Assembly (NCBI RefSeq): GCF_004216905.1
Contig: NZ_SGXJ01000005.1
Coordinates: forward strand, 124,001 to 188,000
Source: Kribbella sp. VKM Ac-2569
GTDB lineage: Bacteria; Actinomycetota; Actinomycetes; Propionibacteriales; Kribbellaceae
DNA length: 64,000 nt
Direction: 5' to 3'
Shown: piece after piece, positions 20,568 through 28,871 of the stretch
How the letters are laid out: every line of letters begins with the position of its first letter
How positions within the stretch are numbered: the first letter of the stretch is position 1
Made by a program: the position numbers and the translations under genes
The notes under the pieces: generated by a model
Database searches by the model: none
Told to the model about the DNA's origin: nothing
Seen by the model: only the letters and a program-made list of their open reading frames with translations

Positions 20568-21710
20568 ATGGTCCAGCAGACCGAGGCGATCGCACCCGAT
20601 ACGCAGCACGAGGCCCCACCGGAGGTCGTGAAGAGCCTGCGCGACCACGGCGCGCTGCCGCAGTGGCGGCTGATGTGGCGGCAGTTCCGCCGGCACCGGC
20701 TGGCGCTGATCGGGTTGATCGTGCTGATCCCGATCTACTTCATGGCGGTCTTCGCCGGCTTCTTCGCGCCGTCCAGCGCCGACACCGCGCACACCGCGCT
20801 GCCGTACGCCCCGCCGCAGCGGGTGCACATCTCGGCCGAGCACGGGATGTTCGTGTACGGGTACTCGTCGACGCGTAACCAGGAGACGTTCGAGCAGACC
20901 TTCACCGTCGACAAGTCGAAGATCGTCGACGTCGGGTGGTTCGTGCGCGGCGACGAGTACTCGGTCGTGGGCCCGATCAAGTCGAACATCCACCTGATCG
21001 GCCCGACGAAGGCCGGCGAGGCGTTCTTCCTGGTCGGCGCCGATCAGTCCGGCCGGGACCTGCTGTCCCGGCTGATCCACGGCGCCCGGGTGTCGCTGTC
21101 GATCGGTCTCGTCGGCGTGTTCGCGAGCTTCCTGCTCGGCATGCTGATCGGCGGCATCTCCGGTTACGTGGGCGGCCGGGTCGACAACATCATCCAGCGG
21201 ATCATCGAGTTCATCATGTCGGTCCCGACGCTGCCGCTGTGGATGGCGCTGTCGGCGGCGCTGCCCGGCAGTTGGGGTCCGTTGACGCGGTACTTCGCGA
21301 TCACGGTGATCCTGTCGCTGATCGGCTGGACCGGACTGGCGCGGGACGTCCGCGGCCGGTTCCTCAGCCTGCGCGAGGAGGACTTCGTGATGGCGGCCCG
21401 GCTCGACGGCGTCGGGCGGACCGGGATCATCTTCGGTCACATGGTGCCGTCGTTCGCCAGCCACATCATCGCGTCGATCTCGATGGCGGTGCCGCGGATG
21501 ATCCTCGCCGAGACCAGCCTGTCGTTCCTCGGCCTCGGTCTGCAGCCGCCCGCGGTCAGTTGGGGTGTGCTGCTCGAGGGCGCGCAGAACATCCGCGCGG
21601 TCGCCACCGCCCCGTGGCTGCTGACCCCGGGCCTCGCGGTCGTGGTCGTCGTACTGGCCATGAACTTCGTCGGCGACGGTCTCCGCGACGCCGCGGATCC
21701 CTACAAGTGA
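20568..21710 (+). CDS. ABC transporter permease, DppC/OppC type
   Basis: This is a 380-residue partner permease. After the first membrane helix (ALIGLIVLIPIYFMAVFAGF) comes an unusually long extracytoplasmic insert of about 90 residues before the core, seen in a subset of DppC proteins next to sugar-degradation genes. The EAA loop is DFVMAARLDGVGRTGI. Six bases separate it from the previous gene and nine from the next, consistent with one transcript. Confidence 0.9.
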   Translation: MVQQTEAIAPDTQHEAPPEVVKSLRDHGALPQWRLMWRQFRRHRLALIGLIVLIPIYFMAVFAGFFAPSSADTAHTALPYAPPQRVHISAEHGMFVYGYSSTRNQETFEQTFTVDKSKIVDVGWFVRGDEYSVVGPIKSNIHLIGPTKAGEAFFLVGADQSGRDLLSRLIHGARVSLSIGLVGVFASFLLGMLIGGISGYVGGRVDNIIQRIIEFIMSVPTLPLWMALSAALPGSWGPLTRYFAITVILSLIGWTGLARDVRGRFLSLREEDFVMAARLDGVGRTGIIFGHMVPSFASHIIASISMAVPRMILAETSLSFLGLGLQPPAVSWGVLLEGAQNIRAVATAPWLLTPGLAVVVVVLAMNFVGDGLRDAADPYK

Positions 21711-21719
21711 GGACCTGAC

Positions 21720-22718
21720 ATGCAACCTCTTCTCGAAGTTCGCGAGCTCAGGACCCACTTCGAGCTCAGTGACGGTGTGGTCAAGGCCGTCGACGGCGTC
21801 AGCCTGTCCGTACCCCGCGGCCGCACGCTGGCCGTGGTCGGTGAGTCCGGGTGCGGCAAGAGCGTGACCGCGCGGTCGATCCTGCGGCTGGTGGAGAAGC
21901 CGGCCCGGATCGTCGGCGGCGAGATCCTGCTGTACGACGACGCGCCGGACACGAAGCCGCTCGACCTGCTGGCCGCGAAGGACAAGCGGCTGCGGCAGGT
22001 CCGGTGGGCCGATATCGCGATGGTGTTCCAGGAGCCGATGGCGTCGCTGAGTCTCGTGCACACGATCGGCGACCAGATCATCGAGGCGGTCCGGCTGCAC
22101 GAGAACGTCGGCAAGCAGGCCGCCCGCGACCGCGCGATCGAGATGCTCGACCGGGTCGGGATCCCGGACCCGAAGCGCCGCGTCGACTCGTACCCGTTCC
22201 AGCTCAGTGGTGGCATGCGGCAACGAGCCATGATCGCGATGGCGCTGTCCTGCCGTCCGCGGCTGCTGATCGCGGACGAGCCGACGACCGCGCTCGACGT
22301 CACCACGCAGGCGCAGATCCTCGACCTGCTGCAGGATCTCCAGCAGGAGTTCGGGATGGCGATCATGCTGATCACGCACGACCTCGGGGTCGCTGCGCAG
22401 GTCGCCGACGAGGTCGCCGTGATGTACCTCGGCGAAGTGGTCGAGCAGGGCCCCGCGTCCGCCGTACTCAGTAATCCCAAACATCCGTACACGCAGGCAT
22501 TGGTGCGGTCGGTGCCGCGGCTGGGTCTGCGCGGGAAGGACCGGCTGGTCGCCGTACGGGGAACCGTGCCGCCGCCGTACGAGCGTCCGACTGGATGCCG
22601 CTTTCATCCGCGGTGCGACTCGTTCATGGCGGGGAAGTGCGACGTGACTGTGCCTGTCCGTGTGCGTAGCGACGAGATCGATGTCGCCTGCCTGCTGTAC
22701 GGCGAGGAGGAACGATGA
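21720..22718 (+). CDS. ABC transporter ATP-binding protein, DppD type
   Basis: This is a 332-residue ATPase of the oligopeptide/oligosaccharide importer. It has Walker A GESGCGKS, signature LSGGMRQR, Walker B LLIADEPTTALD, and the C-terminal oligopeptide-type extension with a Cys-containing PTGCRFHPRCD motif. In this class such extensions can hold an iron-sulfur cluster. Its last four bases overlap the next ATPase start (ATGA). Confidence 0.93.
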   Translation: MQPLLEVRELRTHFELSDGVVKAVDGVSLSVPRGRTLAVVGESGCGKSVTARSILRLVEKPARIVGGEILLYDDAPDTKPLDLLAAKDKRLRQVRWADIAMVFQEPMASLSLVHTIGDQIIEAVRLHENVGKQAARDRAIEMLDRVGIPDPKRRVDSYPFQLSGGMRQRAMIAMALSCRPRLLIADEPTTALDVTTQAQILDLLQDLQQEFGMAIMLITHDLGVAAQVADEVAVMYLGEVVEQGPASAVLSNPKHPYTQALVRSVPRLGLRGKDRLVAVRGTVPPPYERPTGCRFHPRCDSFMAGKCDVTVPVRVRSDEIDVACLLYGEEER

Positions 22719-23722
22719 GCTTGCTGGAAACCAAGGGTCTGACCATGCACTTTCCGTTGCACGGCGGGTTTCTCGGGCGGAACCGCGGCTTCGTGAAGGC
22801 TGTCGACGGTGTCGACCTGTCGATCAAGGCCGGCCGGACGCTCGGGCTGGTGGGCGAGTCGGGCTGCGGCAAGACGACGCTCGGCCGCTGCATCGTCCGC
22901 GCGTACGAGCCGACCTCGGGCAGCATCATGTTCGACGGTGTCGACCTGGCGCCGTTGAGCGAGAAGCAGCTGAAGCCGTACCGTGCGCAGGTCCGGCTGA
23001 TCTTCCAGGACCCGCACTCCTCGCTCGACCCACGCACGACGCTGCGCGACATCATCGCCGAGCCGCTGCGGGTCCAGGAGTCGGGTTCGCGCGACGAGAT
23101 CGACGACAAGGTTGCCTCGCTGCTACGGCGCGTCGGACTGCGAGCGGAGTACGCGCACCGCTACCCGCACGCGTTCAGCGGCGGCGAGCGGCAGCGCGTC
23201 GTGATCGCGCGGGCCCTCGCCACCGAGCCGCGGCTGGTGGTCGCGGACGAGGCGGTCAGCGCCCTCGACGTCTCGGTCCGGGCCCAGATCCTCAACCTGC
23301 TGCGCGATCTGCAGGAGGAGTCCGGCCTCACCTACCTGTTCGTGTCCCACGACCTCGGCATCGTCGAGCACGTCGCCGACGACGTCGCGGTGATGTACGT
23401 CGGCAAGCTCGTCGAGAGCGCGTCGACCGAAGAGCTCTACTCCAAGCCCTTGCACCCGTACACCGAGGCGCTCCTGAGCGCCGTACCGGATCCCGACCCC
23501 GCCTCCCGCGGGCAACGCGAGCGGATCAAGCTGCTCGGCGAGATCGCGGATCCGTCCAGGGTGCCGGCCGGCTGCCCGTTCCATCCCCGGTGCGGGTACG
23601 CCGAAGCCCGGTGTGCGTCCGAAGTCCCGCAGCTGCGCGAGATCGGTGGCCGCAAAGTCGCGTGCCACCTTGCCGAGCAGCTGGATCTGATGGGTGTCCT
23701 CACGGCCACCACCGCCCCGTAA
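22715..23722 (+). CDS. ABC transporter ATP-binding protein, DppF type
   Basis: This 335-residue second ATPase forms the heterodimer with the 21720 product. It has Walker A GESGCGKTT, signature FSGGERQR and Walker B VVADEAVSALD; the usual Pro after the catalytic Glu is Ala here, a mild change unlikely to abolish activity. The C-terminal CPFHPRC extension is present. It completes a five-gene importer with the subunit order receptor, permease, permease, ATPase, ATPase. Confidence 0.93.
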   Translation: MSLLETKGLTMHFPLHGGFLGRNRGFVKAVDGVDLSIKAGRTLGLVGESGCGKTTLGRCIVRAYEPTSGSIMFDGVDLAPLSEKQLKPYRAQVRLIFQDPHSSLDPRTTLRDIIAEPLRVQESGSRDEIDDKVASLLRRVGLRAEYAHRYPHAFSGGERQRVVIARALATEPRLVVADEAVSALDVSVRAQILNLLRDLQEESGLTYLFVSHDLGIVEHVADDVAVMYVGKLVESASTEELYSKPLHPYTEALLSAVPDPDPASRGQRERIKLLGEIADPSRVPAGCPFHPRCGYAEARCASEVPQLREIGGRKVACHLAEQLDLMGVLTATTAP

Positions 23723-23735
23723 GAGAGGTCTTCTC

Positions 23736-25238
23736 ATGTCTGAAGGAAACATGTCCCGTCGTGGACTGTTACGCAATGGCGCCCTGATCGGTGGACTCGC
23801 CGCGTTCGGCGGTGCTCTGCAAACATCCCCCGCGGCCGCCAGCTCGACCAGTGCGATCCCGCGCGCAGCTGCTCAGTCCGCGGCCGGTGTCGTGGACATC
23901 CCGAACAAGTACAACGTGCCGTTCTCGGTCGCCGACGACGAACTGTTCGTGTTCGCCGCCAACTTCAAGCCGTTCGAGCTCGGCGGCAACGACGACGGGC
24001 GGGAGGCGCACCGGTACTTCGACGCCGTGTTCGGGGACGCCATCCGGGCCAAGTTCCCGAACATCAAGCTGAAGTACGCGACCTGGGACTACCCGATCCG
24101 GTACGAGGACATCGCCAAGGCCGGCCGGGTGCCGGACCTGATCCTGGAGGACCCGCGGCTGCGGATCGACCGGGACCTCGAGCCGCTCGGCTGGACGCAG
24201 GACATCACGTCGCTGGTGCAGGGCGCCGGCATCGACCTGACCAAGCTGAACGTCGGCTCGGTCGAGCAGATCAAGTCCCGCTCCGACGGCGGCCTGTACG
24301 GCGTCCCGCTGTGGATCGACGAGAGCCTGCTGTTCTACAACAAGCTCATCTTCGACAAGTTCGGGGTGCGGTACCCGACCTCCGGGTCGACGTACGACGA
24401 CATCTACAAGCTGGCCCAGAAGCTCACCCAGCAGGTCGGGATCGACCACTACAAGGGCTACATGCAGCACCCGGACAACTACCTCGCGATGAACCAGCTC
24501 GGGCTCTACCCGTTCGTGCCCGGTTCGAGCGAGCAGCCGGCGCCCGAGGACGTCAAGGTCAACCTGACGAGCGCGGAGTGGAAGTCGGTCGCGAACAACC
24601 TGCACCGGTTCCTGATGATCCCGCGGAACAACTTCACCACGGTGGACGACTTCTTCAAGGGCGACATGAGCTTCCCCGGCCACCTGGCGATGGCCGTGAA
24701 CAACCTGTCGAAGCTGAACGCGTACGCGCTCAGCTCCTACTACGTCGAGGAGGACGACGCCGCGCAGTTCGCCGAGTGGGCGAAGAGCGTGAAGATCGGC
24801 GTTACCTCGATGCCGGTGCTGTCCCGCGGCTCGAACACGATCTACCAGCCGGACACCCGCGCGGCGTTCATCCCGCCGCAGTCGAAGCTCCAGTCCCAGG
24901 CGCTGGACGTGGTCAAGTACCTGGTGTCGGAGGAGATGCAGACCCGCATCTCGTCGTACGGCATGAAGGGAGTGCTGAAGACAGACGCCGTCGTGAACGC
25001 GTTCGGCACGGCGATCCCGGAGCTGGCGGCCATCGACACGTCGGCCGTGTACTGGGGCGAGAACGCGGTGATCAAGAACTACCAGAACACCGAGTACTGG
25101 GACATCCCGCTCTACAAGGTCTTCCGGCAGCACGTGCTCAAGGACGGCATGGACGTCGACTCGTCGCTGCTGGTCACCGAGACGCAGGACATCCCCGACT
25201 ACATCAAGGCGCAGGTCGCCCGCGGACTCACATGGTGA
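23736..25238 (+). CDS. extracellular solute-binding protein, family 1, without lipid anchor
   Basis: This 500-residue receptor has the SBP_bac_1 fold of CUT1 sugar importers (GLYGVPLWIDESLLFYNKLIFDK patterning near residue 190). It has a Tat signal (SRRGLLRNG) with a likely signal-peptidase I site after PAAA. The mature protein has no cysteine at all, so it cannot be a lipoprotein. No CUT1 permeases accompany it; it sits inside the operon of a DppBCDF-type importer. The start is ATG 23736 after AGAGAGG. It could feed an importer encoded elsewhere, act as a free or wall-bound oligosaccharide scavenger, or be a second receptor for the same channel. Function is inferred only from fold. Confidence 0.85.
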   Translation: MSEGNMSRRGLLRNGALIGGLAAFGGALQTSPAAASSTSAIPRAAAQSAAGVVDIPNKYNVPFSVADDELFVFAANFKPFELGGNDDGREAHRYFDAVFGDAIRAKFPNIKLKYATWDYPIRYEDIAKAGRVPDLILEDPRLRIDRDLEPLGWTQDITSLVQGAGIDLTKLNVGSVEQIKSRSDGGLYGVPLWIDESLLFYNKLIFDKFGVRYPTSGSTYDDIYKLAQKLTQQVGIDHYKGYMQHPDNYLAMNQLGLYPFVPGSSEQPAPEDVKVNLTSAEWKSVANNLHRFLMIPRNNFTTVDDFFKGDMSFPGHLAMAVNNLSKLNAYALSSYYVEEDDAAQFAEWAKSVKIGVTSMPVLSRGSNTIYQPDTRAAFIPPQSKLQSQALDVVKYLVSEEMQTRISSYGMKGVLKTDAVVNAFGTAIPELAAIDTSAVYWGENAVIKNYQNTEYWDIPLYKVFRQHVLKDGMDVDSSLLVTETQDIPDYIKAQVARGLTW

Positions 25239-26299
25239 ACGACCCCAGGTTCGACGGCCGCATCCGCGAGGGTGCGGCCCTCCTGCCCACCATCCATCCG
25301 GGCGACAGCCACGCCGCGACGCTGGTCGAGACGGCGAACGGCGACCTGCTGTGCGCCTGGTTCAACGGCCCGGGGGAGGGCGAGCCGGACACCAACATCG
25401 TCCTGTCCCGCCTCCCCGCCGGCATGGACACCTGGCTGCCACCCGAGCCCATGTCCTCCGACCCACGCCGCTCCGAACAGAACCCATTGTTGTTCGTTAC
25501 TCCGGACGACGACGTCTGGTTGCTGCATACGTCCAACGAGCCGCACGACCAGTCGACCTCACGGGTGATCCGCCGCGTGTCCCACGACGGTGGTCTGTCG
25601 TGGGAGCGGAGCGAGGTGTTGTTCGACCATCTCGGCAGCTTCATCCGCAACCCGGTCGTTGTGTTGAGCAACGGTGACTGGTTGCTGCCGGCGTACGACT
25701 GCGACAAGACCGCCGAGCGGACCGTTCTCCAGCTCAGCACCGACCGCGGTGAGACGTGGTCGACAGTGGACTTGCCGGACGCGGTCGGCCAGGTGCAGAT
25801 GAGCGTCGTCGAGCTGTCGCCCGGTGAACTCCTGGGGTACTTCCGCAGCCGTGCCGCCGACCGCATCCACCGGTCGGTGTCGAAGGACAACGGCCGGACC
25901 TGGACCTCGCCGGAGCGCACCACCCTGCCGAACAACAACTCGGCGGTCCAGGTGCTCCGGCTGGCCGACGGGCGGCTCGTGATGGTGTTCAACGACTCGT
26001 CGGCGGATCGCGACCAGTTCCGTTGGGTCGACGACGGCAAGGGCGGCGTACGGCGGAAGACCTTGCGGACCCCGCTCACGCTGGCACTGTCCGAGGACGA
26101 CGGCGCCACCTGGCCGTACTGGCGGAACCTGCAGGTGCAGGACGAGGAGTACCGCGAGAACGAGTTCGGCTACTCGTACCCGACGCTGCTGCAGACCCGC
26201 GACGGGCATTTGCACGTCGCGTACTCGTACCTGCGCAAGACCATCAAGCACGTGATCCTGGCGCCCGAGTGGATCCAGGCAGGAGACCGATTGCCATGA
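25232..26299 (+). CDS. BNR/Asp-box sialidase-like six-bladed propeller
   Basis: This 355-residue cytoplasmic protein has no signal peptide. Four Asp-box motifs are visible (SHDGGLSW, STDRGETW, SKDNGRTW, SEDDGATW), giving a beta-propeller of the BNR_2 type usually annotated exo-alpha-sialidase. The N-terminal HAATLVETANGDLLCAWFNG is typical of this group, and the FRIP motif of true sialidases is not seen. Sialic acid is unlikely in pectin. Related propellers act on the keto-sugars Kdo/Dha of rhamnogalacturonan II or work as polysaccharide lyases, so a role on such a residue is plausible but unproven. The start ATG overlaps the previous stop by 7 bp. Confidence 0.75.
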   Translation: MVNDPRFDGRIREGAALLPTIHPGDSHAATLVETANGDLLCAWFNGPGEGEPDTNIVLSRLPAGMDTWLPPEPMSSDPRRSEQNPLLFVTPDDDVWLLHTSNEPHDQSTSRVIRRVSHDGGLSWERSEVLFDHLGSFIRNPVVVLSNGDWLLPAYDCDKTAERTVLQLSTDRGETWSTVDLPDAVGQVQMSVVELSPGELLGYFRSRAADRIHRSVSKDNGRTWTSPERTTLPNNNSAVQVLRLADGRLVMVFNDSSADRDQFRWVDDGKGGVRRKTLRTPLTLALSEDDGATWPYWRNLQVQDEEYRENEFGYSYPTLLQTRDGHLHVAYSYLRKTIKHVILAPEWIQAGDRLP

Positions 26300-27699
26300 G
26301 TATCGAGAAGTGGGGCCTGCACGAGCTCACGCTGTCTGGGCCTGCTGAACTGTCTGGCGGGAACCCGTTCGCCTTGGAGTTCCAGGTCACGTACCAGTTC
26401 CGGAACCGGATGGTGACCGTCGACGGCTTCTACGACGGCGACGGGACGTACCGGGCGCGGTTCTCGCCGGACCGGGAGGGGGAGTGGTCGTACATCACGT
26501 CGAGCTCCGCTCCCGAGCTCGACGGCCAGCGCGGGAGCTTCGTGTGCACCCCGCCGGGGCCCGGGAACCACGGACCGGTCGACGTACTCGGCAGGCACCA
26601 CTTCTCGTACGCCGATGGCACGCGGTACGACTGCATCGGTACGACGTGTTACCACTGGACGTACGAGTCGAAAGAGCTCCAGGAACTGACGCTGGAGTCG
26701 TTGCGCTCGGCACCTTTCGACAAGGTCCGGATGTGTCTGCTCCCCACGGACGGGATGCGACCCGAGCGCACGCCGTTCGCCGGATCGACGCCTGGTTCGG
26801 TCGACGTGGATCGGTACGACCCCGTGTTCTTCCAGGAGTTCGAGGCGCGGGTCGCGGACCTGCTGGCCATGGGCATCCAGGCGGACCTGATCCTGTTCCA
26901 CCCGTACGACCGCGGCGTGTGGGGCTTCGACCGGATGACGCCGGCGCAGGACGCGGCGTATCTCCAGTACGTCGTCGCGCGGCTGGCGGCGTACCGGAAC
27001 GTCTGGTGGTCGCTGTCGAACGAGTACGACTTCAACCACGAGAAGACGATCGCGGACTGGGACCGGCTGCTGCAGCTGGTGCAGCGGTACGACCCGTACC
27101 AGCGGCTGCGGTCGATCCACAACGGGACCAAGATGTACGAGGTCTTCACGCCGTACGACTTCGGCAAGCCGTGGATCACCCATCAGAGCGTGCAGCACTG
27201 GGACGGCGCCGAGGTCGCGGCCTGGCGGGACTGCCCGAAGCCGGTGGTGATCGACGAGATCGGTTACGAGGGCAACGCCGGCCGCCGCTGGGGGAACCTG
27301 ACCGCGGACGAGATGGTGCACCGGTTCTGGCAGGGCATGTCGCTCGGCGGGTACGTCGGGCACGGCGAGTCGTTCGTCGACCGGGAGACCCGCGCGTGGA
27401 TCTCGATCGGCGGCCGGCTGTACGGCGACAGTCCGGAGCGGATCGACTTCCTCCGGGCCGTGTTCGCCGGACTGCCGCGGCAATCGGACGGCGAGGTCGA
27501 CGCGGACCGCTGCGTCCTGCACTACCTCGGGGACCGCCAGCCGTCCGCGGTCGAGCTGGATCTGCCGGACGGCTCCCCCTTCCACTTCGACCTGATCGAC
27601 ACGCGGGCGATGACCATCACCCCGCTGGCCGAGTACTCCGGCCCGAGCCACATCCCACTGCCCGCCACCCCGTACCTCGCCCTGAGAGGGACCCGATGA
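26296..27699 (+). CDS. DUF5060/DUF5605 clan GH-A glycoside hydrolase
   Basis: This is a 467-residue cytoplasmic enzyme. The N-terminal beta-sandwich (about 1-95, DUF5060-like) ends in TYRARFSPDREGEWSY. The TIM barrel follows with a likely acid/base E243 in WSLSNEYD and nucleophile E321 in VVIDEIGYEG, the two-Glu arrangement of clan GH-A. The family is close to the DUF4038 apiosidases (GH140) and annotated DUF5605; the exact sugar is unknown. With the apiose-type operon at 32059-35629 nearby, an apiosidase-like role deserves testing. The ATGA overlaps with both neighbours indicate coupled translation. Confidence 0.75.
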   Translation: MSIEKWGLHELTLSGPAELSGGNPFALEFQVTYQFRNRMVTVDGFYDGDGTYRARFSPDREGEWSYITSSSAPELDGQRGSFVCTPPGPGNHGPVDVLGRHHFSYADGTRYDCIGTTCYHWTYESKELQELTLESLRSAPFDKVRMCLLPTDGMRPERTPFAGSTPGSVDVDRYDPVFFQEFEARVADLLAMGIQADLILFHPYDRGVWGFDRMTPAQDAAYLQYVVARLAAYRNVWWSLSNEYDFNHEKTIADWDRLLQLVQRYDPYQRLRSIHNGTKMYEVFTPYDFGKPWITHQSVQHWDGAEVAAWRDCPKPVVIDEIGYEGNAGRRWGNLTADEMVHRFWQGMSLGGYVGHGESFVDRETRAWISIGGRLYGDSPERIDFLRAVFAGLPRQSDGEVDADRCVLHYLGDRQPSAVELDLPDGSPFHFDLIDTRAMTITPLAEYSGPSHIPLPATPYLALRGTR

Positions 27700-28871
27700 C
27701 GTCAGTAGCACGCTGGGACGTGCTCGAACTACCTGTGCCCGGTCCGGCCGGCGTGCTGTTCCGTCACGCGTCCGGCGCCACCGCTTACGCCGAACCGTTC
27801 CAGTCGGGTGACGGGTGGGTTGTCCGCTACAGCCCCTCTCTGGAAGGCGTTTGGTCGTACGACGGTGGTTCGCTGGAGTGCACGCCCGCGACCTCACGTG
27901 GTCCTGTCCGGCGTGCCGGCACCACGCTGCGGTGGGCGGACGGTACGCCGTACCGCCCACTCACGACCGCGTGGTTCGGCGACCCGCAGCAGTGGGCCGC
28001 TGCCCGCCCCGCGCTCGCGGCCTCGCCGTTCAACCGCGTCCGGTTGCGGGTGTCCGACGGCATCGAGGAGCAGGTCCGTGACCTGCTGGCCGCAGACATC
28101 GTCGCTGACATCGTCCTGCCGACGGACTCGTCTGTTGTTCGTGCTGCGGTGAATCGGCTGGCCGCCTACCGAAACGTCACCTGGTGCCTGGAGTCCGCTG
28201 ACAAGTCGCGGGAGCTGGCCGAGCTGATCGCTGAACTCGACTCCAGCCATCACTTGATCTCGATGCATGAGGCAACCGATCCGGGACCGCCCTGGCTGAC
28301 CCACCTGAGTGTCCGGTTGGAGAACCTCCGTGGTGTGTCGGCGTTGCGCCTGGCTCACGACAAACCTGTCTTCGTCGACGCGTGTGGCCACGAAGGCAAC
28401 GGCACCACCCCCGACACCAGTCTCCGCCCTGAGGAGATGCTGACCCGCATCTGGGAAGGGACGGTTCGCGGAGCGTACGTGACGCACGGCGAGTGGTACG
28501 TCGACCCGTCGTCCGTGAGCCTGGTGCCGTGGTCGGACGGTGGCAGCCGGCCTCGTGGCGTCGTCGCGCAACGGCTGCGGCTGTTGCGGGAGGTGCTGGA
28601 CGAGTTGCCCGATGGTGTGGAGCCTATTGACGACTACCGTGACGCTCCGACGCTGGCGGTACCCGGCTCGTACTACCTCCAGTACCTCGGGGAGCACCAG
28701 TTCCCGGACCGGACGTTCTCGCTGCCCGAGGGCGAGTACGACGTCGACGTACTGGACGTGTGGAACCACTCGGTACGCCGTACTCGCGAGAGCGTCGCTG
28801 GTGCTGGCACGTTGACGGTTCGGTTGCCCGGCACGCAGTACCAGGCCATTCAGATCCGCCGGACGTCCTGA
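27696..28871 (+). CDS. shortened DUF5605 paralogue lacking both catalytic glutamates
   Basis: This 391-residue protein is a tandem, diverged copy of the gene before it. Shared landmarks include RLAAYRNV, the DKPVFVDACGHEGN segment and the barrel end. At the acid/base position the parent has N-E and this copy S-A (A168). At the nucleophile the parent has D-E and this copy D-A (A229). Part of the N-terminal domain and barrel loops are also trimmed. The frame is intact and codon use is normal, so it looks kept by selection rather than decaying. It may be a carbohydrate-binding or regulatory partner of the 26296 enzyme. The start ATG overlaps the previous stop. Confidence 0.75.
   Translation: MTSVARWDVLELPVPGPAGVLFRHASGATAYAEPFQSGDGWVVRYSPSLEGVWSYDGGSLECTPATSRGPVRRAGTTLRWADGTPYRPLTTAWFGDPQQWAAARPALAASPFNRVRLRVSDGIEEQVRDLLAADIVADIVLPTDSSVVRAAVNRLAAYRNVTWCLESADKSRELAELIAELDSSHHLISMHEATDPGPPWLTHLSVRLENLRGVSALRLAHDKPVFVDACGHEGNGTTPDTSLRPEEMLTRIWEGTVRGAYVTHGEWYVDPSSVSLVPWSDGGSRPRGVVAQRLRLLREVLDELPDGVEPIDDYRDAPTLAVPGSYYLQYLGEHQFPDRTFSLPEGEYDVDVLDVWNHSVRRTRESVAGAGTLTVRLPGTQYQAIQIRRTS

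Noticed and set aside
15185..23722. The DppBCDF-type importer as a peptide transporter
   Set aside because: Family assignment alone allows it, but it is embedded between pectate lyase and glycosidases with no peptidase gene, so oligosaccharide import is the better reading.
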